64,000 nucleotides of DNA from Cycas panzhihuaensis. Taxonomy: Eukaryota; Cycadophyta. The notes under the pieces are model-generated. The model did not search any database, was not told the DNA's origin, and saw only the letters and a program-made list of their open reading frames with translations. Position 1 is the stretch's first letter. The number at the start of each line of letters is the position of its first letter. Location: the NCBI GenBank assembly GCA_023213395.1, contig CM041465.1:36463741-36527740 (forward strand). The letters run 5' to 3'. A program made the translations under genes and the position numbers. Positions 1-10,617 of the stretch are shown piece after piece.

Positions 1-898
1 GAAGGATCATACATATATTTTTTAAGTTACTTTCCTTCCAAACAAGTTTTTTATATTATTGTTCAAGAAGCATTTTCAAGTTGAAAGATAATAGTTTACA
101 TACTTGCATTTATATTTATTCATTACAAAGAAATATTTTGACCTTTTACTTCATTCCTCATAGTGACTTAATTCAAAAGTATTATTTATCCTTTTCATTT
201 GAAAGAGTATTTAATCTTGATTATTAAAGTTATTTTATTTCTTTATCTTAAAAGGAATCCTTTATTATTTAAGCAAGACCACATTTAATACTTATTTTTC
301 TCACATTAAAAATGATAATCATCTTAATCGACCACCTTATTAGACTTAGAAGGGAAACAGTTAGGACCCCTGTAGTTACCACCATGCACACATCTTTGGC
401 CTACTCATATTCGATGAGGAATATCACTAACTATCAGGTGTATTAAGTGGTAGGCTAAGGTGAAGAACCTGTCTATTTTTAGAGTTTAGAGAATAAGGCT
501 AGACCTAAAGAGGGTGAGTGCCTTGGTTAGTAAAGCTATTACTGCTAGATCTATTACTAAACAAAAGATTGACATAGGTAGACACATAAATCAAGGGGGT
601 CTTAACAATCCATGTACTAAGGTATATCGAGCCAAGAGCTCATGTACTGGTATATTGGGTCCCTAGTTTGCCACTTGTGGGTAGGTACCACTAGACAGGA
701 TAATAACCGAAGGCTTCCCTTAGAGACACTTAAACTTGAAGCCTAAAAACCTTTGTAGGGATTAGAATACCTATTAAATATTTAGGGATAACTATAAAAC
801 TTTATTTTTTTAGGATAATTTTAAAACCTTATTTTGATAATTATATTTTTAAGGGTATTCTTATAAAAAAGTCTTATAAAAACCCTAGTTGAGAAACA
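1..898 (+). other. Long 5' leader of element A
   Basis: This untranslated region lies between the off-window PBS and the gag start. No long ORF was found. Positions 340-720 match the leaders of B (about 21640-22080, minus strand) and F (about 63230-63620, minus strand) far better than the surrounding leader does. The shared block is therefore a family feature, perhaps an RNA signal for packaging or translation; that role is inference. Confidence 0.6.
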
Positions 899-2030
899 AT
901 GGCGGCCAACTTTGGCAATATGATCATCCCTAAATTTGATGGTTTTAATTTTCTGAATTGGAGTATGAGGATGAGACCCATATTTATAGCTAATGATATG
1001 TGGGATATTGTAAGAACATAGTATATAGAATTAGAACAAAATCCAATAGATCCTATGAAGCTAGCTTACAAATTAAATGTTAAGAAGGATAATGAGGCAC
1101 TTGCGCTGATATTTTATCAGCAACATCTAAAGGTGCTTGAGACACCTTACAATTGATCTATTAAGGGGTTGATTCATCCAAATTACAAATCCTAAGAAGT
1201 AAATTCAAAAATCTTAAGATGATACCCAACTAATTAGTAATTAAATTTATGACCAAGGTGTAAGATATTGTTAATCAAATGAGATCTCTTGGGGAAATAT
1301 TGACTGAATAAAGAGTGGTTGAATAAATCATAAGATGTGTTAGTATAGTAAAAAGATTTAAAATGGTAGCTACTAGCATTAGAGTACCAAAGGACTTGAG
1401 TATATTGAAAACAAAATAACTAAGTGCCCTACTGATGGTAATTAAGGAATAATAGAATATAAATAAATCACTTGAACATGCCTTTTCAACCAAAGTAAGG
1501 ATACAATCAAATTCTCAAGCTGATACCTTTAAATCTAGTAACCAATCCTTAAAAGGAATAAATAGAAATCCTAGACAAGAATTATACCAAGAAAGACAAC
1601 CAAAGTATCAAGTTCCACATCAAAGATGACAAGGAGCTAATCAAAGGAACACTAGCCATAATAGATACCAAAGTCAAGAAAGGAATCATGGGACAAACCA
1701 ATGTTATCCAAATTGTCAAGGGGACATGCAATCTCAAAGGACCAACCCCAATTATCCTAATAATAGATAAAGGAATAATAAAACCCTATTTATAAAAAGA
1801 GAAAGACCTTCCCATATTCATAAGTCTTATCCTCGCAGTAGAAGTCTTAGCTTTAGAAGAAGAGATTCACTTTATTATATATTTTACAATCGAATTGGTC
1901 ACACAGAAGATAAATATTTTACCAAACATGGTCCACCAACTAAGGAAATTACTAATACAATTGTGGAATCAAGAGAGAATAATTACCTCTTTCTATCCAA
2001 CTTCATTACCCATGAGGAAGAAGATGATAG
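899..2030 (+). pseudogene. gag: Broken gag of element A (UBN2-type)
   Basis: Gag is the capsid-like protein that packages element RNA in cytoplasmic particles. The ATG at 899 opens MAANFGNMIIPKFDG, followed by LNWSMRMRP; this N-terminal pattern is shared with B and F and is typical of plant copia gag. Stops interrupt the frame repeatedly. The zinc-knuckle region near 1873-1929 keeps the glycine-histidine pair, but its cysteine positions read tyrosine (Y-I-F-Y...GH...Y), so it could not bind zinc. Several stops lie where relatives have Gln or Trp, which fits C-to-T decay. It is non-functional. Confidence 0.8.
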
Positions 2031-5000
2031 TTAGTATATCGATTTAGGTTGTTCCACCCATATGACCCACAAATAATATATATTTAAAACTATAGATAGA
2101 ACCAAAAAGGAGTCCATTATATTTAGTGATGACACCTCTCATGAGTCCAATGGAAGAGGTAATATAGTACTACAAACAAAATCAAGAGTCACCTAATATC
2201 TTAATGATGTACTTTATGCAGCAACCATGAAGAAGAGCCTTTTATCAGTAGGACATATGATGGGCTAAGATTATAAAGTCATATTTAACAATGGACAATG
2301 TACCATTAAAGATAAGAGAAGGAATAAGGCAGTAGTTGCCAAGGGCAAAATGACTAAGGATAGACTTTTCAAGCTAGTCCTTACTCCTTCTAACAATTAT
2401 ACTTTGAAAACAATAATAAAGCTTGACAACAATATGTGTCATAAGAGATTTGGTCACTTAAATTGTAGTAGTCTAGTATTAATGAAGGAGATAAATATGG
2501 TTGATGGGTTACCATACATTGAAATAGATAAAAATATTTGTGAAGGTTACCTCCTTGGAAAACAACATAGAGAAATTTTTCTAGATAATAGTTATAGAGC
2601 CAATAGACCTCTCTAACTAGTATATATGGATATTTGTGGTCCCGTAGATGTTCCCTGATTGGAAGGAGCTAGATATTTTATCACATTCATTGATGATTTT
2701 ACAAGAAAAACATGGATTTATTTCCTAAAATTCAAGTTAGAGATACATTCCAACACTTTATCAACTTCAAAGTGGATATAAAATCCTCTCCCTAAGATCA
2801 GATAACGGGGGAGAGTCCATCTCAAATAAGTTTAAGGCCTATTATTCATATCATGGAATAAAGAGATAACTTACAAATCCCTACACCCCCTAGCAAAATG
2901 GTGTAGTTAAAAGGAATAACTACACCATAGTCAAGATGGCTAGTTACATGTTAAAGGATAAAAGATTGGGATATAAATTTTGGTCTGAAGCAATTCACAC
3001 AACTATTTATTTACTCAATAGGTATACCACCAAAGCACTTAGGTGGAAGACTCCTCAAGAAGCTTGAACTGGATACAAACCTAGTATCCACCACTTAAGA
3101 GTTTTTGGATGCTTATCATATGCTCATATTCTTGAATAAAGAAGGTCTAAGCTAGATGATCATAGCACCAAATATATATTCATTGGGTATAGTGATGCCT
3201 CTAAATCTTATAAGGTTTATGATCCTAAATCTTGAAAATTCATGGTGAGTAAAGATGTCAAATTCTAAGAAGATGATTACTACCATATTGATTATGATTA
3301 AAGCAAATGGAATGGTGTCATGATAAATCTTAATTCTATTACTAGCTCTAAATATATGCCACTTAGGTAGGAATCACAACAAACCATTAGTGTATCAAGT
3401 GGGGAGGGAACCTCTTCTCAACCTCTACCATAAAGATTACATAATGGGTTTAAATGAACCATGATATGGATAACATCTTAGACAATGACTATAATCAAAG
3501 ATCTACTCATGCCCATAGGATGAATTTTGCCCTTATGAGTCAAGTTATAGAGACCAATGAGCTTCATACTTTTGACAAGGCCAATACATATGATACTTGG
3601 AGAAAGGCAATGGAGGAAGAATATATCTCCATAGTAAAAAATGATACTTGGGAATTGGTTGATCTTCCTCCCAACAAAGAGGCCATTGGTACCAAATGGA
3701 TTTATAAAACCAAATTTTAATATGATGGATCAATTTACAAACATAAAGTTAGATTGGTAGCAAAAGGTTATACCTAAAGAGAAGGCATCAATTATAGTAA
3801 AACATTTTCCTATGTTGCATGTATGGAAACCATCCACATGATGATAAGTTTGGCTGTACAAATAAGATGGGATATTTACCAAATGGATGTTAAAAGTGTA
3901 TTTCTTAATAGATGCATTGAAGAAGATATCTATATCTCTCAACCCCAAGGTTTTAAAGTCAAAGGGTAAAAAGACAAAGTGTATAAGCTTAAAAAGGCAC
4001 TCTATGGATTAAAGTAAGCTCCCAAGGCATGGTATTCTTGAATTGACAAATACTTTAGAGATCAAAGTTTTAAAAGGTCTAATCATATCCAAACTCGTAT
4101 ATCAAGATCAATGGAGACTCCATTATAATCATGGGACTCTATGTAGATGACCTTGTCTACACTGGAAATGACTCCTATCTTTTATAAAACTTTAAAGAAG
4201 CTATGTGTAAGGAGTTTGAGATGACACATTTGGGTCTAATGCATTACTTCATAGGTCTAGAAATATGGCAAGATAAAAATGACATCTTTGTTTCTCAAAT
4301 GAAGTACACCTTGGACTTACTTCAAAAGTTCAATATGAATGATTGTAAACCTCTAGAAACTTTGGTTGAAGTCGGGATCAAGCTATCTAAACTTGATGGT
4401 TCTGCACGTGTGGATCCCACACTCTATATATAATTAATTAGTAATCTGATTTATTTAACCTCAACACAAGGATCAATGTAGTATCTAGATTTATGCAAGA
4501 TCTTAAGACTACTCATTAGAAAGTAGCAAAAAGGATCCTATGATACCTAAAAGGTATAACATTATATGGGTTGTATTATAAATATTTACCAAATTTCAGA
4601 TTGACTGGGTATACTGATTTGGATTGTGCAGGTGATATTGATAATATGAAATCCACTTCAGGTTACACCTTTAGTTTGGGTTCAACAACAATGACATGGA
4701 GCATTACGAAATAGAATATTATTTTCCTATCTACAATAGAAGTGGAATATAAAGTAGTAGTCTCTAGTGCATGTGAAACTATATGGCTATAACGACTCCT
4801 ATAAAATTTTTAGATGGAATAAAAAGGGCTAAGTACAATTTTCTATGACAATCAAAGCACCATTCAGATGACTCAAAATCTAGTATTTCATGGTAGAACT
4901 AAGTACATTAAAACTCAACATCACTTTATTCAAGAATTAGTTTAAGCAGGCAAGGTCGAGTTGGTGTATTATAGTACTAAAGATTATATACCTGATATAT

Positions 5001-5083
5001 TCACAAAGCCATTAGGAAAGATTAAGTTTCATAAATTTAGAGATAAACTTGGAGTTTTATATAATGGACATTATGGGGGAGAA
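2031..5083 (+). pseudogene. pol: Broken pol of element A (protease, integrase, RT, RNase H)
   Basis: Pol cuts the polyprotein, reverse-transcribes element RNA and integrates the DNA copy. The protease motif DLGCSTHM at about 2041 replaces the usual D-S-G with D-L-G. A gag-pre-integrase zinc region lies at 2350-2616 (HKRFGHL, then GYLLGKQHRE, with the first Cys of the C-x-x-G pair lost). The integrase core has ICGPV near 2640, DNGGE at about 2801 and a degenerate NPYTP-QNG near 2880. Reverse transcriptase runs from 3490 to about 4430 and keeps YVDD at 4140-4151. RNase H remnants end with FTKPLGK and HYGGE before 5083. Many in-frame stops make it a relic, although the RT active-site tetrad survives. 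Confidence 0.85.
5071..5083 (+). other. Polypurine tract of element A
   Basis: The run TATGGGGGAGAA directly abuts the 3' LTR start (TGTCGGG). Such a tract primes plus-strand DNA synthesis. The same pol end, purine run and LTR start arrangement appears in B. Confidence 0.75.
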
Positions 5084-5397
5084 TGTCGGGTTAATGCCCA
5101 TTATTAAAGAGTTTGTAAGCTAACATTGGGCCCCTAAATGCCAGCTTTAGCCATCCAGAGCCACCATGTAGTCATCAACAAGCCAACTAGGTAAGTATTA
5201 AATATTATTTTATTTATTTTTTAATTATTTAATTGATATGATAGATTGAGGTGGTCTACTCCCTCCCCAAACTATATAATTGAAGGGAATACCTCGCTGG
5301 TATTTTTTAACACTGCGAGATAATTATTAAAATGTTTATTGACTCTCAATGATGGCAATGTGATATGTATTGGGTCTACTCTACTCCTCAAACTAAC
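5084..5397 (+). repeat. 3' LTR of element A
   Basis: It begins TGTCGGGTTAATGCCC after the polypurine tract and probably ends CTAACA before E coding sequence. A TATA-like ACTATATAAT near 5271 is followed at 5293-5319 by a hairpin with CTCGC/GCGAG outer arms around a T-rich core. This matches the LTR stem-loop found in B, F, G, H and L. The end is placed by the CA terminus and by where E protein similarity resumes. Confidence 0.65.
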
Positions 5398-7055
5398 AAA
5401 TTAGATATAGTAATTGATCAAAATCATACAGGTATCTAGATCTAGAAATAAACAAAGTATATATTAGTAGGGACATGGTATTTGATAAAGGAATCAGTTT
5501 CACTAAGATAGACTATCATGAAATGAATAATTATAGAAATTAAATATAATTCAATCAAATGAGGAATTAGTAATTACCTCAGAAGTTGATAAGACTGGAA
5601 GTGAATCTTCAAATAACAAGACACCTAACAATAATTAAGTAAGTGATCTCGATACCACATAAGAAGAAGAGTAGAGATTAGAGTAAGAACAAAGCTCTAA
5701 AAGGGTACCAAAATAGTATCTTAAAGCTCTTGAAAAAATAAAAGGAGAAGTGTTTAAATATATAACAAGGTCTCAAAAACCATAAGCGCTAATTTACTCT
5801 GTTGAACTAAATACATTTAAGGAAGTAAGCTAATTTCAAGCCTAGAGAACAATAATAGATGCTAAAAGAGAAGTCATTTAGAAAAATAAGACTTGGGATT
5901 TGGTTGAACATCCTAAGGATAAACCTATTGTAAATTGCAAATGGGTATATAGAGTAAAGGAAAAAACAAATGGAGAAATTAAGAAGTACAGGGCAAGATT
6001 AGGGGCCAAAGGCTATATATAGATAACTAAAATTGACTATGAGGAAATATTCTCATCAGTAGTAAAATTAAACATTGTGAGAACAATAATTACAATAGTT
6101 ACTTAGAAAGGATAGAAAATATATCACATAGATATAAAAAGTGCCTTTCTAAATGGAGATATTCAAGAAGAAGTTTATATACATAAACCAGAAGGATACA
6201 TCAAATCTAGATAAGAGAATCTAGTCTGTAAACTAAAAAAGACATTATATGGGCTCAAATAAGTACCAAGGCCTCGATATGCCAAACTAGACAAATATCT
6301 TATCTAAAATGGTTTTCACAAATATGAGTCAGATCATAGCCTATATGTAAAGTTAAATCAAGGACTAATCTCTATTATAGTAGTGTATATAGATGATATA
6401 TTGATCATAGTGAGTGATGTAAATATAATTGTCCTCATTAAAAGATAGTTTTTAAGAGTTATTAAAATGATAGATCTCAGAATGTTGCATTATTATATGG
6501 GAATGAAGATTACAAAAAATAATAACTTTGTTATTTTGTCTCAATCTAAATATATAAAAAATGTACTAAAAAGGTTCAATATGGAAAATTGCAACATTAT
6601 TGTCATTCCTGTGGAGACTAATTATATATTAAATATTGAACAGGAAGCACAGCCTATTAATGCAACTATATACAAACAACTAGTTGGAAGTTTGATGTAT
6701 CTTAAATCCACCAGACCAAACATTTCTTACTCAGTTGGTGTGGTCTCTAGGTTTATTAAAAATCTAAAGATATCCCATTAGAATCTTGTAAAGAGAATTC
6801 TATAGTATTTGAAATGAATAATAAGTCTTGGATTAGAATATACAAAAGATAATAATATGTAGTTAATAGGGTTTTATGATTATGACTGGGTAGGAGACAG
6901 AGTAGACAGAAAATCCACTAGAGGATATTATTTCTCCCTAAGAACAACCCTAATTTCCTAGAGCAATAAAAAGTAACATATAGTTTCTTTATCTTCAATA
7001 GAAATAAAGTACAAATCAACAGTAAATACAGTTTATAAATGAGTATTGATCAAAC
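5398..7055 (+). pseudogene. pol: Element E pol, left part (integrase end, RT, RNase H start)
   Basis: This is a copia pol relic truncated on the left by A and on the right by B. It starts in the integrase tail, with SYRYLDLEINK and then ISRDMVFD near 5430-5480. RT follows: KTWDLVEHPKD near 5890, CKWVYRVKE near 5940, and an intact YIDD at 6386-6397. LRMLHYYMGMKI lies near 6475, and RNase H starts with DRKSTRGY near 6905. The frame has many stops. At 7051-7055 the bases CAAAC are repeated at 25233-25237, where the RNase H frame resumes, so B inserted here. Its polypurine tract resembles that of Q. Confidence 0.85.
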
Positions 7056-7059
7056 TAAA

Positions 7060-7411
7060 TGATGAGGTATATAGTGGGATATTCATATTTACGAGTGCAT
7101 TGTAGCTCTTCAATATATAATTCTCGATGAACAGAGGGAAGTGTTAAAAAACACTAAGGAGGTATTCCCACCACTTTTATAGAAGATTTGGGGAGGCAAC
7201 AAGTGCCTCAACCTGACCTACACATAATTTTAAATTAGTATTTAAATAATAATAATAATAAATATGCATATACTTTAATAGAAGTGCATCAGCAAATGGG
7301 TGGCTCTTGAGGCTATTATGTGGCCCAAGTTTTCCTAGGGAGCCCTAAAGGTGGCTTTGAGGGGCCCTAGGTGCATATATATATATATGCATATTGGATA
7401 TTATCCCAATA
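7060..7411 (-). repeat. 3' LTR of element B (left copy)
   Basis: It pairs with 24878-25232, with moderate divergence by eye, making B an old insertion. In element orientation it starts TATTGGGATAATATCC (originally TG) and ends ATCA. A TATA box (CTATAAAAG) is followed by the stem-loop AGTGTT-TTTT-AACACT, on the plus strand at 7140-7155. A short ATT repeat lies near 7245-7262. Confidence 0.85.
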
Positions 7412-10032
7412 TTCTCCACCATAATGCCCAATGTGAATAACTCCTAAGCTATCTCTGAATTTTTGGAATTTGACTTTGCCTAATACCTTTGTGAATATAT
7501 TCATTATTTGGTCTTTAGTGTTGCAATAGGTCAATTTAATTTCTTTTGCTTGTACTAGTTTTTGAATGAAGTGATGTTGAGTCTTAATGTATTTTATTCT
7601 ACCATGAAACATTGGATTCTTTGCCATCTGAATAGTGCTCTGATTGTCACACTAAATTCTGGTGGGACCTTTTTGTTTTAGTTGGAAATCTTGTAGTAGT
7701 CTTCTCAACCAAACTGATTCACATGCACCTACAACTATTACTTTGCACTCTGCCTCAGCTATAGATAAGGAAACTATGTTTTCTTTTTTGTACTTTATGC
7801 TATAGCTACTAATCCCATACTAAACATATAACCTATTCTTGATTCCTTTTCATCAATATCTCCTACCCAATCTGAGTCTGTATAACTAGTCAACTAAAAT
7901 TTTAGATAAGCTTTGTAGTATAACCCATATTCTGGAGTTCCTTTGAGATATCAGAGAATTCTTTTTGCTAGTTGCCAATAGGTGGTCTTTGGATCTTACA
8001 TAAACCTAGACACAATACTAACTGAGTGTGTTATATCAGGTTGAGTGGATGTTAAATATATCAAGCTGCCAATAAGTTATATGTAAAGTGTAGGGTCATC
8101 TGATGTAGAATCATCTAACTTAGAGAGCTTGATTCCAGTTTCTGCCAGAGTTGTCAAAAGTTTATAGTTAGTCATCCTGAATTTTTGTAATAAATCCAAG
8201 GTATATTTTTGTTAGGAAATAAAATTACCTTTCTTGTCTTGCCATACTTCCAAACCTAAGAAGTTATGCATTAGCCCCAAATCTGTTATCTCAAATTCTT
8301 TAGTACATAGCATCTTTGAATTGTTGCAATAAGTGGGACTCATTTTAGTATACACAAGGTCATCCATATAAAGTCCTACTATTAGGATTGAATCTCCCTT
8401 GATTTGAATATATAGATTAGGATATGCTTGAGATCTTTCAAACCCTTGATCTCTAAAGTATTTATCTATGCAGGAATACCAAGCGTTGAGTGCTTGTTTT
8501 AATCCATAGAGTGTCTTTTTTAGTTTATACACTTTGTTTTCTACCCTCTTGACTTTAAAACCGAGGGGTTGAGTGACATAAATATCCTCTTTAATATAGC
8601 CATTGAGGAAGACACTTTTAACATCCATTTAGTAAACTTTCCAACCCATTTGGATGGCTAAGCTCATCATCATTCTAACCATTTCCATCCGAGCAACAAA
8701 GGCAAAAGTTTTATTATAGTCAATACCTTCTTTTAGGGTATAATCCTTAACAACCAATCTAGCCTTGTATTTGTCAATAGATCTATATGAACGAAACTTG
8801 ATTTTGTAGATCCATTTGGTGCCAATAGCCTTTTTCTTTTTAGGTAAATTGACTAACTCCTAAGTGTCATTTTTAATAATAGAGCTTTATTCATCTTCCA
8901 TTGCCTTTCACCAACATGCATGTTTATTGCCCTCATCAAAAGTTTGAGGCTCATAAGTTTCTAATACTTTGCCCATGAGGGTAAAGTTAACTTTATGTGA
9001 GCATGTGGATCTATGGTTATTATCTAATATGTTACCTAAGTTATGATTCTGATGAACCCATTTTGGTAGATTTTATAGTTGAGGTTAAGAGGAAGTTCCC
9101 TCCCCACTAGGTTCATTGATGACTCTTCTAGAGTCAAACATAGGAGGTACATATTTAGATTTAGATGATATATCAAACTTGATTGGAACTTCCTTCTTCT
9201 TTTCTTAAATGTCTTGATAATAGGCATCCTCTTAGAATTTAACATCTTTGGTTAACATGACCCTTTTTAATTTAGGGTTATAAACTTTGTATGACTTAGA
9301 TGTTTCGCTATAACTAAAGAATATACATTTGATGCTATGATCGTCTAACTTGGATCTTCTTTGATCAGGAATGTGAGTCTAGACTAGGAATCTAAAGACT
9401 CTAAGATGATGTATGCTTGGTTTAAAGCTGGTCCAAAATTCCTCGAGAGTTTTCTACTTAAGGGATTTGGTGGAGTATCTGTTGAATAGGTAGATAGTTA
9501 CATGTACTACTTTATCCCAAAATTTATGTCCCAAATTCTTGTCTTTTAATATACACCTAGCTATTTCAACTATTATGTGATTCCTCCTCTCTGCTACACC
9601 ATATTATTGTGGGGTGTAGGTATTAGTGAGTTATCTTCTAATGTCATGGTGAATACAATAATCCTTGAATGCATTGGAGATAAATTCTCTCCCGTTATCT
9701 GATCTTAGAGATAGTAACTTATATCCACTTTATCACTCCACAAAGGTTTTGAAGTCAACAAAGTGTTAAAAGGCATCTGATTTGTATTTGATGAAGAATA
9801 CCCATGTCTTCCTTGTGAAATCATCTATGAATATGATGAAGTATCAAACACCTACTAAAGAGGGAATATTCATAGGACTGTAAATATCCATATATACCAA
9901 TTAAAGTGGACTTGATGCTAGATGACTAAAATCTGGAAAACTTTCCCTATGATGTTTACCAAGAAGGCATCCTTCACATAGGTTTTTGTTCACTTCAATA
10001 TGTGGTAATCCATTTACCATATCCATTCTCTT
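7412..10032 (-). pseudogene. pol: Element B pol, 3' part (RNase H to gag-pre-integrase)
   Basis: Read right to left: gag-pre-integrase (CEGCLLGKHHRE near 9960), integrase (about 9880-9300), RT (about 9000-8050) and RNase H ending HYGGE near 7420. RT keeps YMDD at 8359-8370 and a 138-residue open stretch (8212-8628) starting MDVKSVFLNGYIKEDIYV. RNase H includes KYIKTQHHFIQKLVQ. The purine run rc ATGGTGGAGAA follows at about 7412-7422. Stops and frameshifts are scattered but fewer than in A over RT. It is cut at 10032, where C entered. Confidence 0.85.
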
Positions 10033-10311
10033 TGTTAAAATATGTGATCATACCACCTAATATAAAGTGGGCCTCCTATTTTTATGCCTAATTATGTGGA
10101 GAAATACTCTTAATTGTAGTGACCTAATGGATATAATTGTAATTATATTTGGTACTTTAGATCTATAAATATAGATCAAAGTCCATCTTTGTATATATCA
10201 TTATGCCATAATATAAATTATTATTCATTTATGGATTTTCACCTGTAAGGGTTTCCCACGGTAATCTGGTGTCTCATGTGATATGTTCCTACTTGTTATT
10301 TGCCTGATGTG

Positions 10312-10591
10312 TGTTGGGTGTAATACTCAATTCCATTAGCCCTATGTAAACTCTCTCTATCGTTTGTATTTTATATTAGAGTTGTGAGCCACCTTGATAT
10401 ATGTGCCACCTCTAAGTAGTCCAATGGGGTTCATTCACTAGTGGTGAGGTTGTACTAAAAGTATGTACTCTTATTTGTTCATAATTGAGTTTCGGCCAAT
10501 TCTCCAACATGGTGTCTATTTTGTATATACTTCATCTTTTTATTGCTCACCATTAGGGTTTGATATGATTGTTACATTCCTAATCCTAACA
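10312..10591 (+). repeat. 5' LTR of element D
   Basis: It starts TGTTGGGTGTAATACTC and ends CCTAATCCTAACA. Against 13381-13660 there are roughly fifteen differences by eye, so D is younger than C, as nesting requires. Confidence 0.92.
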
Positions 10592-10617
10592 TGGTATCAA
10601 AGCCCAAGGTTCAATCC
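10592..10617 (+). other. Extended initiator tRNA-Met PBS of element D
   Basis: TGGTATCAAAGCCC is followed by AAGGTTCAATCC. Plant initiator tRNA-Met ends GGATCGAAACCTGGCTCTGATACCA split across its T arm and acceptor, so complementarity continues past the usual 12-18 nt into the T arm, with a few mismatches. G shares this extended form. Confidence 0.8.

Larger units (their letters stand above)
1..5397 (+). mobile_element. Copia LTR retrotransposon A, 5' end outside window
   Basis: This is a decayed Ty1/copia element with its 5' LTR upstream of the window. The visible order is long untranslated leader, gag, protease, integrase, reverse transcriptase, RNase H, polypurine tract and 3' LTR, which is the copia order (integrase before reverse transcriptase). 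It lies in the integrase C-terminal region of element E, which resumes at about 5398. The 5-bp target duplication cannot be checked because the left flank is missing. It is close in sequence to elements B and F on the other strand, sharing both leader and proteins. Copia identity is confident; the exact right edge is not. Confidence 0.85.
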
